DNA of 64,000 nucleotides from Pseudooceanicola endophyticus (GTDB lineage: Bacteria > Pseudomonadota > Alphaproteobacteria > Rhodobacterales > Rhodobacteraceae): the NCBI RefSeq assembly GCF_018760365.1, contig NZ_JAHIAB010000001.1:265813-329812 (forward strand), read 5' to 3'. How positions within the stretch are numbered: position 1 is the first letter of the stretch; each line of letters begins with the position of its first letter. The notes beneath the pieces were generated by a model. The model was not told the origin of the DNA and did not search any database. It was given only the letters and a program-made list of their open reading frames with translations. The position numbers and the translations under genes were made by a program. Of this stretch, positions 16,985-26,088 are shown piece by piece.

Positions 16985-17251
16985 TTGCCCAGCCCGACCA
17001 CGCCCACCCCCGCCATCGTCGCGCAGCAGGCCACCCAGGCCGATGCGCTGCCGCTGAACGGCATGACGCTGCTCGGCACCCGGGTCAACAACAGCGGGGC
17101 CTCTGCGCTGGTGCGTGACGGGCGCGGCGGGGTCTCTCGCGTGACCCCCGGCGACAAGCTGGATGGCTATGTGGTTGCGGCCATCGGCAACGGGCAGATC
17201 CACCTGGCCCGGGGCAGCGAGGCGCAGGTCCTCGCGATTGCCGGGTCCTGA
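16985..17251 (+). CDS. Small GspC-N-like protein
   Basis: I choose the TTG at 16985 because AGGAG lies 6 bp before it; a GTG at 16946 is the alternative. The product has 88 residues. The segment MTLLGTRVNNSGASALV ... VTPGDKLDGYVVAAIGNGQIHLARG resembles the homology region of type II secretion protein GspC, a small beta fold in which a stored value such as ALVRDG is followed by PGD and a hydrophobic strand. There is no membrane anchor and no other secretion gene nearby, so its role is unknown. The 24-residue N-terminus is Thr/Pro/Gln-rich and probably disordered. Confidence 0.6.
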   Translation: MPSPTTPTPAIVAQQATQADALPLNGMTLLGTRVNNSGASALVRDGRGGVSRVTPGDKLDGYVVAAIGNGQIHLARGSEAQVLAIAGS

Positions 17252-17687
17252 GGCTGGCCCCGGACGCGCCACGGCCCCATGGTGGGATCATGCGCGCGTC
17301 TTCCCATGATCCCAACCTCGCAGGCTGTCCCGCCGATCACCGCGAGGTGCTTCAGGTGCTGCGCCTCCCCGGGGTTCGAGGTCCGGGGCGGCCATGTCGT
17401 TGCCGGCTATGCCTCCGGAACGGGGCATCTGTCGCTCTCTCCCTTCTCGCTTGCCGTCATCCCCGATGATCCCGGACGGGCTGGAGGGCCGCGCCTTCCG
17501 ATGGCGCATTGCATCCGACCAGATCGTGCCGGACGCGATCCTGAACCGCGTGCTGGAACCCCGCCTGGGTCAGTCGCGCGCGCTCTGCCCGCCGCCGCAG
17601 GCGCACCCGGCCCCTGCGGCAACGCGACCACCTGCCGGGCCGGAGCGACGCTTGACCGGTGCCTGAAAAGGCCGCAAGACGCTGGAC
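17252..17687. other. Intergenic region of 436 bp
   Basis: No convincing gene is seen. An inverted repeat, TGGGATCATG (17283-17292) and CATGATCCCA (17305-17314), with a 12-base loop may end the upstream transcript. The rest is GC-rich with short shadow frames only. A promoter-like pair lies at the right end. Confidence 0.6.
17652..17680 (+). promoter_or_regulatory. Possible promoter giving a leaderless SDR transcript
   Basis: TTGACC (17652-17657) is followed after 17 bp by CAAGAC (17675-17680). Transcription would begin about 7 bp later, at or next to the ATG at 17688, so the mRNA would have almost no leader. The -10 box is weak. Confidence 0.3.
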
Positions 17688-18350
17688 ATGAGCGAGAATG
17701 ACCTGTCCTCCCGTCCCGTCGCGCTGATCACCGGCGCCTCCCGTGGCCTTGGTGCCGCGCTGGCGTTGGAACTGGCGCAAAGCTTCCATGTGGTTGCCGT
17801 CGCCCGCACCGTCGGCGCGCTTGAGGAACTGGACGACCGGCTGCGCGCCGCCGGTGGCAGCGCCACCCTGGCCCCCATGGACGTCACAATCCCCGAGGCG
17901 ATGGCGCAGCTCTGCCGCTCGATCCACGACCGCTGGGGCGGGCTGGCGCTCTGGGCGCATACGGCGGTGCATGTGGCCCCGCTGACCCCGGCCGCCCATG
18001 TGGATGCCAAGGACTGGGCCAAGTCGATTGCCACCAACGTGACCGCCATGGGCCATCTTGTGCCCTATGTCGCACCGCTGCTGGGCCGCGAGGGCCGCGC
18101 CCTGTTCTTTGCCGATGACGACATGAGCGGGGCCAAGTTCGCCTCCTCCTACGGGGCCACCAAGGCCGCGCAGATCGCCATGGCGCGCTCCTGGGCTGCC
18201 GAGACGGTGCGCACCGGCCCCCATGTCCATGTCCTGAGCCCCCGCCCCATGCCCACCGCCACCCGCGCCCGCTTCTACCCCGGCGAAGACCGCGCCGCCC
18301 TGACCCCGGTGCAGGACGAGGCCCGCCGCCTGCTCTCCGGGCTGGTCTGA
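17688..18350 (+). CDS. Short-chain dehydrogenase/reductase
   Basis: The protein has 220 residues, slightly short for the family. It has the Rossmann motif TGASRGLG at residues 15-22 and the catalytic YGATK (Tyr-x-x-x-Lys), so it should be an active NAD(P)-dependent oxidoreductase. The C-terminal substrate-binding part is reduced, ending soon after the LSPRPMPTATRARF segment. The substrate is unknown. No Shine-Dalgarno sequence is seen before the ATG. It stands before surE on the same strand, with about 100 bp between. Confidence 0.85.
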   Translation: MSENDLSSRPVALITGASRGLGAALALELAQSFHVVAVARTVGALEELDDRLRAAGGSATLAPMDVTIPEAMAQLCRSIHDRWGGLALWAHTAVHVAPLTPAAHVDAKDWAKSIATNVTAMGHLVPYVAPLLGREGRALFFADDDMSGAKFASSYGATKAAQIAMARSWAAETVRTGPHVHVLSPRPMPTATRARFYPGEDRAALTPVQDEARRLLSGLV

Positions 18351-18452
18351 GGCCACCTGCCGCAGCGGCAGGCCAGCGGCCCGGGCGGGTGTCTTGCCCC
18401 GCCCCTCCGCCTCCCCTATGCATGGGGCCGGACAGTTTCGAGGGGGCCCGAC

Positions 18453-19238
18453 ATGCGCATTCTGATCACCAACGACGACGGCATCAACGCGCCGGGCCTG
18501 GCCACGCTGGAAGCCATCGCGGCCGAGGTCGCCGGCCCCGAAGGCGAAGTCTGGGTGGTTGCCCCCGCCTTCGAACAGTCGGGCGTCGCGCATTGCATCT
18601 CCTATACCCATCCCACGATGATCTCCCAGATGGGCGAGCGCCGCTTCGCCGCCGAGGGGTCTCCGGCGGATTGCGTGCTGGCCGGGGTGCATGACGTGCT
18701 GGAGGGCCAGCAGATCGACCTGGTGCTTTCCGGGGTGAACCGGGGCAACAACTCGGGCGAGAATGCCGTCTATTCGGGCACCCTTGGCGGAGCCATGGAA
18801 GGCGCGCTGCAGGGCCTGCCGGCGATTGCGCTGTCGCAGTATTTCGGCGCCGGCAACCGCGACCTCGACGATCCGTTCGAAGCCGCCGCCGCGCATGGTG
18901 CCGCCCTGGTACGAGAGATCCTCGCGCTGCACCGTCCCGCCGGAGAGAAGGACTACAACACCTTCTACAACGTGAACTTTCCCGCCTGCCCGGCGGATCA
19001 GGTCAAGGGCCGCAAGGTCACGCCGCAGGGGCTGCGCACCGATTTCAGCTTTGCCGTTTCGCCGCAGGTCGCCCCCTCGGGGCGGCGCTTCCTGTGGGCG
19101 CGCAGCGGCAACCAGCAATCCGCCGCCCTGCCCGGATCGGACGTGGAGGCGAACCTCTCGGGCTACATCTCGGTGACGCCGATGCGGGCGGACCTGACCG
19201 CCCATGACCTTCTGGACGGGCTGAAAGGCCTCGAATGA
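18453..19238 (+). CDS. surE: 5'/3'-nucleotidase SurE
   Basis: SurE is a metal-dependent phosphatase acting on nucleoside monophosphates and short polyphosphates, linked to stationary-phase survival. The 261-residue protein starts [10 protein letters not shown], with the metal ligands D8 and D9, and has the further conserved [10 protein letters not shown] block with the metal-site Asn. A GAGGG ribosome site precedes the ATG. The order surE, pcm, M23 lipoprotein is the classic proteobacterial arrangement; rpoS, which follows in gammaproteobacteria, is absent as expected. Confidence 0.95.
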   Translation: MRILITNDDGINAPGLATLEAIAAEVAGPEGEVWVVAPAFEQSGVAHCISYTHPTMISQMGERRFAAEGSPADCVLAGVHDVLEGQQIDLVLSGVNRGNNSGENAVYSGTLGGAMEGALQGLPAIALSQYFGAGNRDLDDPFEAAAAHGAALVREILALHRPAGEKDYNTFYNVNFPACPADQVKGRKVTPQGLRTDFSFAVSPQVAPSGRRFLWARSGNQQSAALPGSDVEANLSGYISVTPMRADLTAHDLLDGLKGLE

Positions 19239-19356
19239 ACCCCGATTGCGGCGCGGGACGATCTGGCCCCTTCCCTAGCGGCACGGATTGCGCAATCCTC
19301 TGCCCGACGCCCTCCGCTGCCGCCTCCCGAACGTTTCCCGGATCCGCCCGAGCCTG

Positions 19357-20013
19357 ATGCACAGCCATGATGTGACCCTCGCCGAACGCAAGATGCAGTT
19401 CCTGTTCGCCCTGCGCAGTGCCGGGGTGACCGACACCCGTGTCCTGGAGGCGATGGAGAAGGTCGACCGGGGCGCCTTCATCAAGGGGCTGTTCTCTGAG
19501 CGCGCCTACGAGGATACGCCGCTGCCGATCGCCTGCGGCCAGACCATCTCCCAGCCCTCCATCGTCGGGCTGATGACCCAGGCGCTGGAGGTGCAGCCGC
19601 GCGACAAGGTGCTGGAGATCGGCACCGGATCGGGCTACCAGGCCGCCGTGCTGAGCCACCTGGCGCGCCGGGTCTACACCATGGACCGCCACCGCGAACT
19701 GGTGCGCGAGGCCAAGGTGGTGCTGGATGCCGAGGGTCTGTCGAACGTGACGACCTTTGCCGCCGACGGCTCTTTCGGATTGCCGGAACAGGCGCCCTTT
19801 GATCGCATTCTCGTGACCGCCGCGGCGGAGGACCCTCCGGGGCCGCTCTTGGCGCAGCTCAAGACCGGCGGTATCATGGTGCTGCCTGTCGGACAGTCCG
19901 ATACCGTCCAGCACCTGATCCGGGTGCGCAAGACCGAGACCGGACTGGATTACGACGAACTCTGCCCCGTGCGCTTCGTGCCGTTGCTCGAAGGCATGGG
20001 ACGGGACAGCTGA
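19357..20013 (+). CDS. pcm: Protein-L-isoaspartate O-methyltransferase
   Basis: Pcm methylates abnormal isoaspartyl residues so that damaged proteins can be repaired, using S-adenosylmethionine. The ATG at 19357 gives 218 residues, the usual size; a TTG further upstream would add an atypical leader. The SAM-binding motif [15 protein letters not shown], the upstream family block [19 protein letters not shown] and the later GGIMVLPVG segment are all present. No good ribosome site lies before the ATG, so the start is likely but not certain. It is the middle gene of surE-pcm-nlpD. Confidence 0.93.
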   Translation: MHSHDVTLAERKMQFLFALRSAGVTDTRVLEAMEKVDRGAFIKGLFSERAYEDTPLPIACGQTISQPSIVGLMTQALEVQPRDKVLEIGTGSGYQAAVLSHLARRVYTMDRHRELVREAKVVLDAEGLSNVTTFAADGSFGLPEQAPFDRILVTAAAEDPPGPLLAQLKTGGIMVLPVGQSDTVQHLIRVRKTETGLDYDELCPVRFVPLLEGMGRDS

Positions 20014-20081
20014 AAGCCCGGCGCCAGACCGGGAGGGGGAGGCGGATGCCGCCCCCCCGTGAGCGGATGAGGATCTAACCG

Positions 20082-21344
20082 ATGACCGAGACGACGAGCC
20101 CGCGCCCTGCGGCCCCCGCCCTGCCTGCGGTGCGCATCACGCGCCTGCTGCTGGGTGCCAGCCTGCTGGGCCTGATGGCCGCCTGCACCAATTTCGACAG
20201 CGACCTGCGGGGCGGCTTCGGCCAGTTCTCGACCGCCGATGCCGCCCGCGCGGTGACGGCGACGCGCCCGCAGCCCGACAACCGCGGCATCATCTCCTAT
20301 CCGAACTACCAGGTCGCGGTGGCCCGGCGCGGCGATACCGTGGCCAGCGTCGCCCAGCGGATCGGCATGAATGCCCAGACCCTGGCCGGCTACAACGGCC
20401 TTCAGCCCGGCGACCAGCTGCGCGACGGAGAGATCCTGTCGCTGCCCTCGCGGGTGGCGGAACCCTCCATGGCGACCGGGGCCGCGGGCGTCGGACCGAT
20501 CATCTCTCCGGATGATTCGAGCCTGACCACCATGGCCGGGGACGCGATCAACCGCGCCGCCGACAACGAGGTCTCGGTCACCACCCTGCCGCCGGCCACC
20601 CCCGACAAGGAGCCCGTGCAGGTCGGCCACGAGCCGATCCGCCACAAGGTCCAGCGCGGCGAAACCGCCTATTCCATCGCGCGCCTCTACGGCGTCTCGG
20701 TGCGCTCTCTGGCGGACTGGAACAGCCTGGACAGCAACTTCACCATCCGCGAGGGCCAGTACCTGCTGATCCCGCTGGTCAACCAGCAGGGCGGCAGTGC
20801 CGCCCCGGTCGCCACGGCCGCCGCCAGCACCACGCTGCCCGGCCAGCCCTCGCCGACGCCGCTGCCGCCCTCGGCCTCCAAGCCGCTGCCGGCCGACAAT
20901 CCCGAGGCGATCACCGCGCCGCCCAGCAAGACCGAGCAGCAGGCCGCCAAGGCGGCCACCCCGGACCTGTCGAAGGAACAGGCGCCCTCGGGGGCGCTGA
21001 TGGGCTACCCGGTGCGCGGCAGCATCGTGCGCACCTACCAGAAGGGCAAGAGCGACGGCATCGACCTGTCGGCCGAACCCGGCGCGCCGGTGAAGGCCGC
21101 CGCCGCCGGCACCGTGGCCGCGATCCTGCAGGACACCGACAACCAGAGCGTCATCGTGCTGAAGCACGAGGGCACGCTGCTGACGCTCTATTCCAACGTC
21201 AGCAACATCGTGGTGGCCAAGGGCGACACGGTCGAGCGCGGCCAGCAGCTGGCGCAGGTGCCCACGGGCGCCAATGCCTTCCTGCATTTCGAAGTCCGCA
21301 AGGGGCTCGAGACCGTCGATCCGATGCAGTACCTGTCGCAGTGA
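20082..21344 (+). CDS. NlpD-like LysM/M23 lipoprotein
   Basis: The 420-residue protein begins with a lipoprotein signal ending in LMAAC, with Cys35 as the lipidation site. Two LysM peptidoglycan-binding domains follow (about residues 66-112 and 187-235), then a Pro/Ala-rich linker and a C-terminal M23 lysostaphin-like domain (about 305-418). The M23 zinc site is broken: the first histidine is replaced (SDGIDLS) and the HxH motif reads LYSNV, although LHFEV remains. E. coli NlpD is degenerate in the same places and works as an amidase activator at the septum, so the same role is likely here. It is the last gene of the surE-pcm group. Confidence 0.85.
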   Translation: MTETTSPRPAAPALPAVRITRLLLGASLLGLMAACTNFDSDLRGGFGQFSTADAARAVTATRPQPDNRGIISYPNYQVAVARRGDTVASVAQRIGMNAQTLAGYNGLQPGDQLRDGEILSLPSRVAEPSMATGAAGVGPIISPDDSSLTTMAGDAINRAADNEVSVTTLPPATPDKEPVQVGHEPIRHKVQRGETAYSIARLYGVSVRSLADWNSLDSNFTIREGQYLLIPLVNQQGGSAAPVATAAASTTLPGQPSPTPLPPSASKPLPADNPEAITAPPSKTEQQAAKAATPDLSKEQAPSGALMGYPVRGSIVRTYQKGKSDGIDLSAEPGAPVKAAAAGTVAAILQDTDNQSVIVLKHEGTLLTLYSNVSNIVVAKGDTVERGQQLAQVPTGANAFLHFEVRKGLETVDPMQYLSQ

Positions 21345-21357
21345 AGCCGGGTCGGGA

Positions 21358-21425
21358 GGGGGCGCTGCCCCCTCTTGCGCCTGCGGCGCAATTCACCCCC
21401 GGGATATTTCCGGCCAGATGATGAA
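21358..21425 (-). repeat. Two-hairpin dispersed repeat, copy C (reverse orientation)
   Basis: On the plus strand the order is GGGGGC-GCT-GCCCCC (21358-21372), TTGCGCC-TGC-GGCGCAA (21375-21391), then CACCCCCGGGATATTTCC and CCAGATGATGAA. Read on the minus strand it has the same plan as copy B: AT-rich end, GGGGG, a stem with a GCA loop, and a stem with an AGC loop. It begins 14 bp after the stop of the NlpD-like gene. Confidence 0.7.
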
Positions 21426-21454
21426 GAGCCGCCCCAGAGGCGAAAGAGCCATTG

Positions 21455-21480
21455 AAAAAGCGCCCCGCGGGGCGCTTTTT
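21455..21480. terminator. Bidirectional intrinsic terminator
   Basis: AAAAAGCGCCCCG and its exact reverse complement form a 26-bp perfect palindrome with A- and T-runs at the ends, so it can stop transcription from both sides. It lies between the convergent NlpD-like gene and the DUF815 ATPase gene. Confidence 0.88.
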
Positions 21481-21489
21481 CGGTCCGGA

Positions 21490-22329
21490 TCAGCCCAGGG
21501 AGACGCCGTGGCGACCCGCCAGATCGGTGAAGAACTGCCAGGCGACGCGGCCAGAGCGGGCGCCCCGGGTGGCCTGCCATTCCAGCGCCTCGGCGCGCAG
21601 GGTGTCGGGGTCGACGCTGAGACCATGGGCGGCGCAGTAGCCGTCGATCATCGCGAGATACTCGTCCTGGCCACAGGGATGGAAGCCGAGCCAGAGGCCG
21701 AAACGGTCGGAGAGCGAGACCTTCTCCTCCACCGCCTCGGCGGGGTTGATGGCCGATGAACGCTCGTTCTCGATCATGTCGCGGGGCATCAGGTGGCGCC
21801 GGTTCGAGGTGGCGTAGAACAGCACGTTGTCGGGCCGCCCGGCGATGCCGCCGTCGAGCACGGCCTTCAGCGACTTGTAGTGCTGGTCGTCATGGCTGAA
21901 CGAAAGGTCATCGCAGAACAGCAGGAAACGGTGCGTGCTGGCGCCCAGCAGCTGCATGAGGCGGGCCACGGTGGGCAGGTCCTCGCGCTGGAGCTCGACG
22001 ATCTTCAGGGGCAGGCCCTGGCGCAGCACCTCGGCATGGATCGCCTTCACCAGGGAAGACTTGCCCATGCCGCGCGCGCCCCACAGGAGCGCATTGTTGG
22101 CACCATGACCGCGGGCGAACTGAAGCGTGTTCGCCAGCAGCGTGTCGCGGGAGCGGTCCACCCCGACCAGCAGGCCGATATCGACGCGGCTGACCTTCGT
22201 CACGGGGGTCAGCCGCTCGGGGGCGGTCTGCCAGATGAAGGCCTGCGCGCTGTCGAAATCGGGGGCCTCAAGCGGCGCCGGGGCCATGCGCTCCAGCGCG
22301 GCGGCGATGCGGGTCAGCTCTTCGGACAT
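21490..22329 (-). CDS. DUF815 family AAA-type ATPase
   Basis: The start at 22329 (MSEELTRIAAALERM) is chosen because it lies directly after the tatC stop and the longer frame has no family similarity. The 279-residue protein has Walker A GARGMGKSS, Walker B FLLFCDDLSF and sensor-1-like VLFYATSNRRHLMP, which together match the DUF815 (YpfJ-like) ATPases. Their cellular role is not established. It is the last gene of the tatABC operon here. A link with Tat export would be an inference from position only. Confidence 0.85.
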   Translation of the reverse strand: MSEELTRIAAALERMAPAPLEAPDFDSAQAFIWQTAPERLTPVTKVSRVDIGLLVGVDRSRDTLLANTLQFARGHGANNALLWGARGMGKSSLVKAIHAEVLRQGLPLKIVELQREDLPTVARLMQLLGASTHRFLLFCDDLSFSHDDQHYKSLKAVLDGGIAGRPDNVLFYATSNRRHLMPRDMIENERSSAINPAEAVEEKVSLSDRFGLWLGFHPCGQDEYLAMIDGYCAAHGLSVDPDTLRAEALEWQATRGARSGRVAWQFFTDLAGRHGVSLG

Positions 22330-22330
22330 C

Positions 22331-23194
22331 TTACTCGGTCTTTGCGGGCGGTGTCGGTTCCTCGTCCTCGTCGTCATAATAGCCTTCGGCGCGCAGCTGC
22401 GCCTCGCGCTTGCGATCGACACGGCGCACCAGCCAGATCGAGACCTCGTAGAGGCCGTAGACCACGACGAAGAGGATCACCTGGCTGATCACGTCCGGCG
22501 GCGTCACCACGGCGGCCAGCACCAGGATGGCGACGACGGCGTATTTGCGCACCGCGCCCAGCCCCTCGGCCGTCACCAGCCCCGCCTTGCCCATCAGCGT
22601 CAGCAGCACCGGCAGCTGGAAGCAGAGGCCGAAGGCGACGATGAACTTGATGGTCAGCGACAGGTAGGCCTGGGCCGAGCCCTGGAAGGCGATCGAGGCC
22701 GCCTTGTGGTTGATATCCACGTCGCCGGTCAGCGTGCCCGGCTGCTGGAAGCCCAGGAAGAAGTCGAAGGCCATCGGGGTGATGACGTAATAGGCGAAGG
22801 CCGCGCCCAGGATGAACATGAACGGCGAGGCGATCATGAAGGGCAGGAAGGCGTTCTTTTCCGACTTGTAGAGCCCCGGCGCCACGAACCGCCACATCTG
22901 GTAGGAGATGTAGGGGAAGGACAGCACCAGCCCGCCCAGCATCGAGATCGAGACGGCGACGAAGAAGCCTTCCTGAAGCTTGATCAGGATCAGGCCGCAA
23001 TCCTCGCCCATGGCGCTACGCGCGGTGCAGAGCGGCTCGGTCAGGAAGTTGAAGATCGGGTTCCAGACCGTGAAGCACAGCAGCATGCCGACCATGAAGG
23101 CGGCAATGCAGTGGATGAGCCGCGTGCGCAGCTCTGCCAGGTGTTCGATCAGGGGCGCGGAGCTGTCTTCCAGCTCGTCCGTCTCGTCGGTCAT
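22331..23194 (-). CDS. tatC: Sec-independent protein translocase TatC
   Basis: TatC binds the twin-arginine signal peptide and is the core of the Tat translocon. The 287-residue protein has six membrane segments and the family N-terminal motif [13 protein letters not shown], in which the Glu of HLxELR is needed for signal recognition. [17 protein letters not shown] is the conserved first periplasmic loop region. The C-terminus is a long acidic tail with several Glu/Asp residues. The gene is spaced 2 bp from tatB and 1 bp from the ATPase gene. Confidence 0.97.
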   Translation of the reverse strand: MTDETDELEDSSAPLIEHLAELRTRLIHCIAAFMVGMLLCFTVWNPIFNFLTEPLCTARSAMGEDCGLILIKLQEGFFVAVSISMLGGLVLSFPYISYQMWRFVAPGLYKSEKNAFLPFMIASPFMFILGAAFAYYVITPMAFDFFLGFQQPGTLTGDVDINHKAASIAFQGSAQAYLSLTIKFIVAFGLCFQLPVLLTLMGKAGLVTAEGLGAVRKYAVVAILVLAAVVTPPDVISQVILFVVVYGLYEVSIWLVRRVDRKREAQLRAEGYYDDEDEEPTPPAKTE

Positions 23195-23196
23195 TC

Positions 23197-23829
23197 TCAG
23201 TTCTTCCTGCTGGGCAGACGGCTGGAACGGGCGGCGCGGCCCTTGGCGGCGGGCTTGGCGGCCCGGCCTCCGGAGGCGCGCTGCGCGGCGGTCTGGTGCA
23301 GCCCGGCCTGGGGCTGCGGTGCCGGCTGCGGCGCAGGGGCGGCGGGCGTGGCGGCAGCCTTCGGCGGCAGCTTCACATCCGGCACGGCCAGCGCGCTTTC
23401 GACCTCATCGGCGGCCTGCTCGGCGTCCTTTGCTGCCTCGGCCTCAAGGCGGTTGGTCGCGGCCTGGGCGGTCGCTTCCTGGATTTTCTTCGCCGTCTCC
23501 GTGCGCTCGGCGGTCATCGCGGCGCTGGAGGTCGACGTCGAGGACGGCGCGGGCGTCATCGGCCGGGTGACGGAATCCGCAGCTTCCTTGACCTTGTCGA
23601 GCCCGAATTTCTTCGGGTTCGCCATGCCTTTCAGCATCTGGTTGGTCTCTTTCATGCCCGACTGGTCAGCCGCGTCCTCCATCGCGCGGGTAAACTCCCG
23701 CGCCATGCCGCGTGCCTTGCCGACGAACTGCCCGACCGTGCGGAACAGGTTCGGCAATTCCTTGGGCCCGACCACGATCAGAGCCACGATCCCGATCAAC
23801 AGGATCTCCGTCCACCCCATACCGAACAT
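23197..23829 (-). CDS. tatB: Sec-independent protein translocase TatB
   Basis: TatB forms the receptor complex with TatC. The protein has one N-terminal membrane segment with the conserved Glu and Gly-Pro hinge ([23 protein letters not shown]), an amphipathic helix (about 22-60), and a long Pro/Ala/Lys-rich tail. At 210 residues it is longer than the E. coli protein (about 170) because of this tail, which is probably disordered. The gene lies 7 bp downstream of tatA and 2 bp upstream of tatC. Confidence 0.95.
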   Translation of the reverse strand: MFGMGWTEILLIGIVALIVVGPKELPNLFRTVGQFVGKARGMAREFTRAMEDAADQSGMKETNQMLKGMANPKKFGLDKVKEAADSVTRPMTPAPSSTSTSSAAMTAERTETAKKIQEATAQAATNRLEAEAAKDAEQAADEVESALAVPDVKLPPKAAATPAAPAPQPAPQPQAGLHQTAAQRASGGRAAKPAAKGRAARSSRLPSRKN

Positions 23830-23835
23830 GGGTTA

Positions 23836-24051
23836 TCAGACCTTGTCCTTGGTCTCTTCCGGGCTGACGTCGCGCGCCTTCGAGACCTTCTCTTCCTCGA
23901 TCTCTTTCTCAGAGTCGTTCACGCCCTTCTTGAAGGCGGTGATGCCCTTGCCGACCTCGCCCATCAGGTTCGAGATCTTGCCGCGTCCGAACAGGACGAG
24001 GACCACGACAGCGATCAGAAGAAGGCCCATGGGACCGATATTGTTCAGCAT
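23836..24051 (-). CDS. tatA: Sec-independent protein translocase TatA
   Basis: TatA forms the protein-conducting part of the Tat system. The start at 24051 gives 71 residues, with the N-terminal membrane helix ([20 protein letters not shown]), the FGRGKI hinge and an amphipathic helix with [13 protein letters not shown], all typical. A longer start upstream would add a polar leader and is rejected. A GGGGAG ribosome site lies before the ATG. The gene starts the tatA-tatB-tatC-ATPase operon. Confidence 0.95.
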   Translation of the reverse strand: MLNNIGPMGLLLIAVVVLVLFGRGKISNLMGEVGKGITAFKKGVNDSEKEIEEEKVSKARDVSPEETKDKV

Positions 24052-24061
24052 AGCAGCTCTC

Positions 24062-24091
24062 CCCTGCAACGGTGGGCCTGTTCCCGGAACC
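24062..24091 (+). repeat. Short dispersed repeat, copy 2 (tatA leader)
   Basis: CCCTGCAACGG, GGGCCT and CCGGAAC match the element at 8442-8472 with about four differences. On the tatA strand this copy lies directly in the leader, and its end supplies part of the GGGGAG ribosome site. GTTCC-G-GGAAC within it is an inverted repeat. Confidence 0.5.
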
Positions 24092-24228
24092 CACATCTTC
24101 AAGTCACTGCGTATCTAAAGGCTCCCTGCCCTGCCGAAAAGGACCAAAGCACCGCGCACCCGAATTTTTGATCGCCCCGCAGGGCCAAACCCCCTTGACC
24201 GGGGCTTTGCACCGACCCGGCCGTCGGG

Positions 24229-26076
24229 CTATGGACCGCTCAGTCGGGCCAGGGTCTCGTCCTGCCAGGCGCGGATCGCGGCTGAGATCTGGGCGTGGAA
24301 TTCCGCCCGGTTCTGAAGCTCTTCGAGCTTGAGAAGCAGGTAATCGGTGCCAACGGCGACACCGGCACCGAAGGCCATGCCGACCGCGCCGCCGATCACC
24401 GTGCCCAGCCCCGGGACCACGCTGCCCGCCGCCGCGCCGGCAGCGCCCCCCGCCGCCGCGCCACCGAAGGCCGAGGCGGTTTTCGAGGAGGCGACTTTCA
24501 CCAGCGCTTTTGCCGCAATTTTAAGCACACCCTTGGCGACCAGCTTCTTGACCACCACCCCGGCCACCAGACCAGCCGCCGCACCACTGCCCCCGCGCAG
24601 CGCGATGCGGCCCGAAAGCCCGGCCTCCATCTGCCGCGCCACTGCCGCCAGATCGAGGCAGGGCGCCTGTGCGCAGCTTTGCAGCACGTCGATCCGGGCG
24701 CCCTCGGGCGGGCTCAGCCGGCGGTCCGAGAGGATGGCGGCATAGGCCGCATCGCGGGCCGCCCGGCCTTCTGAGAGACGCGCCTGAAGATCCGCCTGCT
24801 CCAGCAGCCGCTCCAGCGGGGCGGTCGGATCGCCCCGGCCCAGGGCCTCGCTCAGCTGGCGGCCCAGGCGGCTTTCCAGCTGGCCGGTCAGCATCAACCC
24901 CAGCCGCGTGTAATCGGCGGGCAGGCTGTAATAATGATCCAGGAAGGGATCGACATTGGCCTCCATCCCGGCGGCGGCTGTGCGCACCGCCTGCTGCAGG
25001 GCGGAACGGCTGTCGGCCTCAAGCCGGTCGAGGTCGCGCTGCGCCACGTCCTGAAGCGCCGCGATGGTACCGGGGCGGTAATCCTGCGCGCCGATCCGTT
25101 CCACCTGCATCACCAGAAGCTGCAGGGTGCGCGCGGCCTCGGGCACCGGGCGATGGGTGGGCGGCAGCAGCGCCAGCCGGGCATCGGAGGCGGCCATCAG
25201 CGGCAGCCACAGGAACCCGAGCAGGATCGTCAGCACCGCCGAGAGCAACGCGACCTCGGCCGGGCCTGCGCGGGGCGGATCGCTGAGCACGCTGCGGCGC
25301 AGGGCACGCCGCGCCAGATCGCGGGGCAGTGCCGCCCAGCAGGCCATGCCGGAGGCCAGCGCCGCCACCGCCCCGCCCCCCAGCCCATAGGCCAGCACAA
25401 GACCCAGCAGGCGATTGCCGGTCACCGCCTCGCTGCGGAAGAACAGGTAGCCGCGGATGTTCTCCATCAGCCGGGCGGCGGCAAGAAGTTGCTCCAGCAG
25501 GGCGCTTTGCGGCGCCTGTCCGGGCGCCAGCCCCGCCAGCCCGGCCAGCCCGGCCAGCCCCGCCGCCGTCACCGGGGCCGGGGCGTCAATCCCGGCCAGG
25601 GAGAGCAGCAGCGGCAGCAGGACCAGCACGAGGACCGTGCCCGCCCCCGCCCAGCGGATCGTCAGGGCAGCCCGGAAGGGCTCGGCCAGGTGCGGGGCCG
25701 CCCAGCGCGACAGGCCCGCGCGCAGCAGAACGAAGATCGGGAAGGCCGAAAGGAACAGCGCCAGATCAGGGGGACCCGCCAGCATCAGCTGCGGCAGCGC
25801 CAGCCCCACCACGATCATCGCAAGGGCCAGCGCCAGAACCACCCGCCAGGTGATCCCGGCCAGAACCCCGGCCAGCGCGCTGTCGCGACTGAGCCGGGAC
25901 AGCCGGTGCGCCCGCTGCACGGCGATCAGCGCCGCCCCCACCCGGGCCAGCGGCAGCGACAGCACCGGCACCGCCAGAACCAGCCCCCAGACCGGCAGGT
26001 GCGGCAGCACCAGAAGCACCAGTGCCAGAAGCGACACCAGCGCCAGCGCGCGCAGCAGGAAGGGCAGCAAGGGCAT
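24229..26076 (-). CDS. Large orphan membrane protein with Gly/Ala-rich C-terminus
   Basis: I do not recognise this 615-residue protein. It has six or more membrane segments in the first half (about 7-25, 29-50, 75-95, 103-120, 143-163, 222-250 and 274-294), then a soluble helical region (about 300-490) with two Cys (468 and 473), and a Gly/Ala-rich hydrophobic tail (about 495-580) built of GGAAAGG and GxGxxIGG patterns like glycine-zipper membrane domains. A short AGL tandem repeat lies at 172-184. The upstream DNA has an exact 12-bp tandem repeat. No neighbours give a clue to function. Confidence 0.65.
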   Translation of the reverse strand: MPLLPFLLRALALVSLLALVLLVLPHLPVWGLVLAVPVLSLPLARVGAALIAVQRAHRLSRLSRDSALAGVLAGITWRVVLALALAMIVVGLALPQLMLAGPPDLALFLSAFPIFVLLRAGLSRWAAPHLAEPFRAALTIRWAGAGTVLVLVLLPLLLSLAGIDAPAPVTAAGLAGLAGLAGLAPGQAPQSALLEQLLAAARLMENIRGYLFFRSEAVTGNRLLGLVLAYGLGGGAVAALASGMACWAALPRDLARRALRRSVLSDPPRAGPAEVALLSAVLTILLGFLWLPLMAASDARLALLPPTHRPVPEAARTLQLLVMQVERIGAQDYRPGTIAALQDVAQRDLDRLEADSRSALQQAVRTAAAGMEANVDPFLDHYYSLPADYTRLGLMLTGQLESRLGRQLSEALGRGDPTAPLERLLEQADLQARLSEGRAARDAAYAAILSDRRLSPPEGARIDVLQSCAQAPCLDLAAVARQMEAGLSGRIALRGGSGAAAGLVAGVVVKKLVAKGVLKIAAKALVKVASSKTASAFGGAAAGGAAGAAAGSVVPGLGTVIGGAVGMAFGAGVAVGTDYLLLKLEELQNRAEFHAQISAAIRAWQDETLARLSGP

Positions 26077-26088
26077 GGTCTTGTCCGG

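Noticed and set aside
17279-17701. Plus-strand frame in the 436-bp gap before the SDR gene
   Set aside because: No ribosome site, no family pattern, and it runs into the SDR start in another frame.
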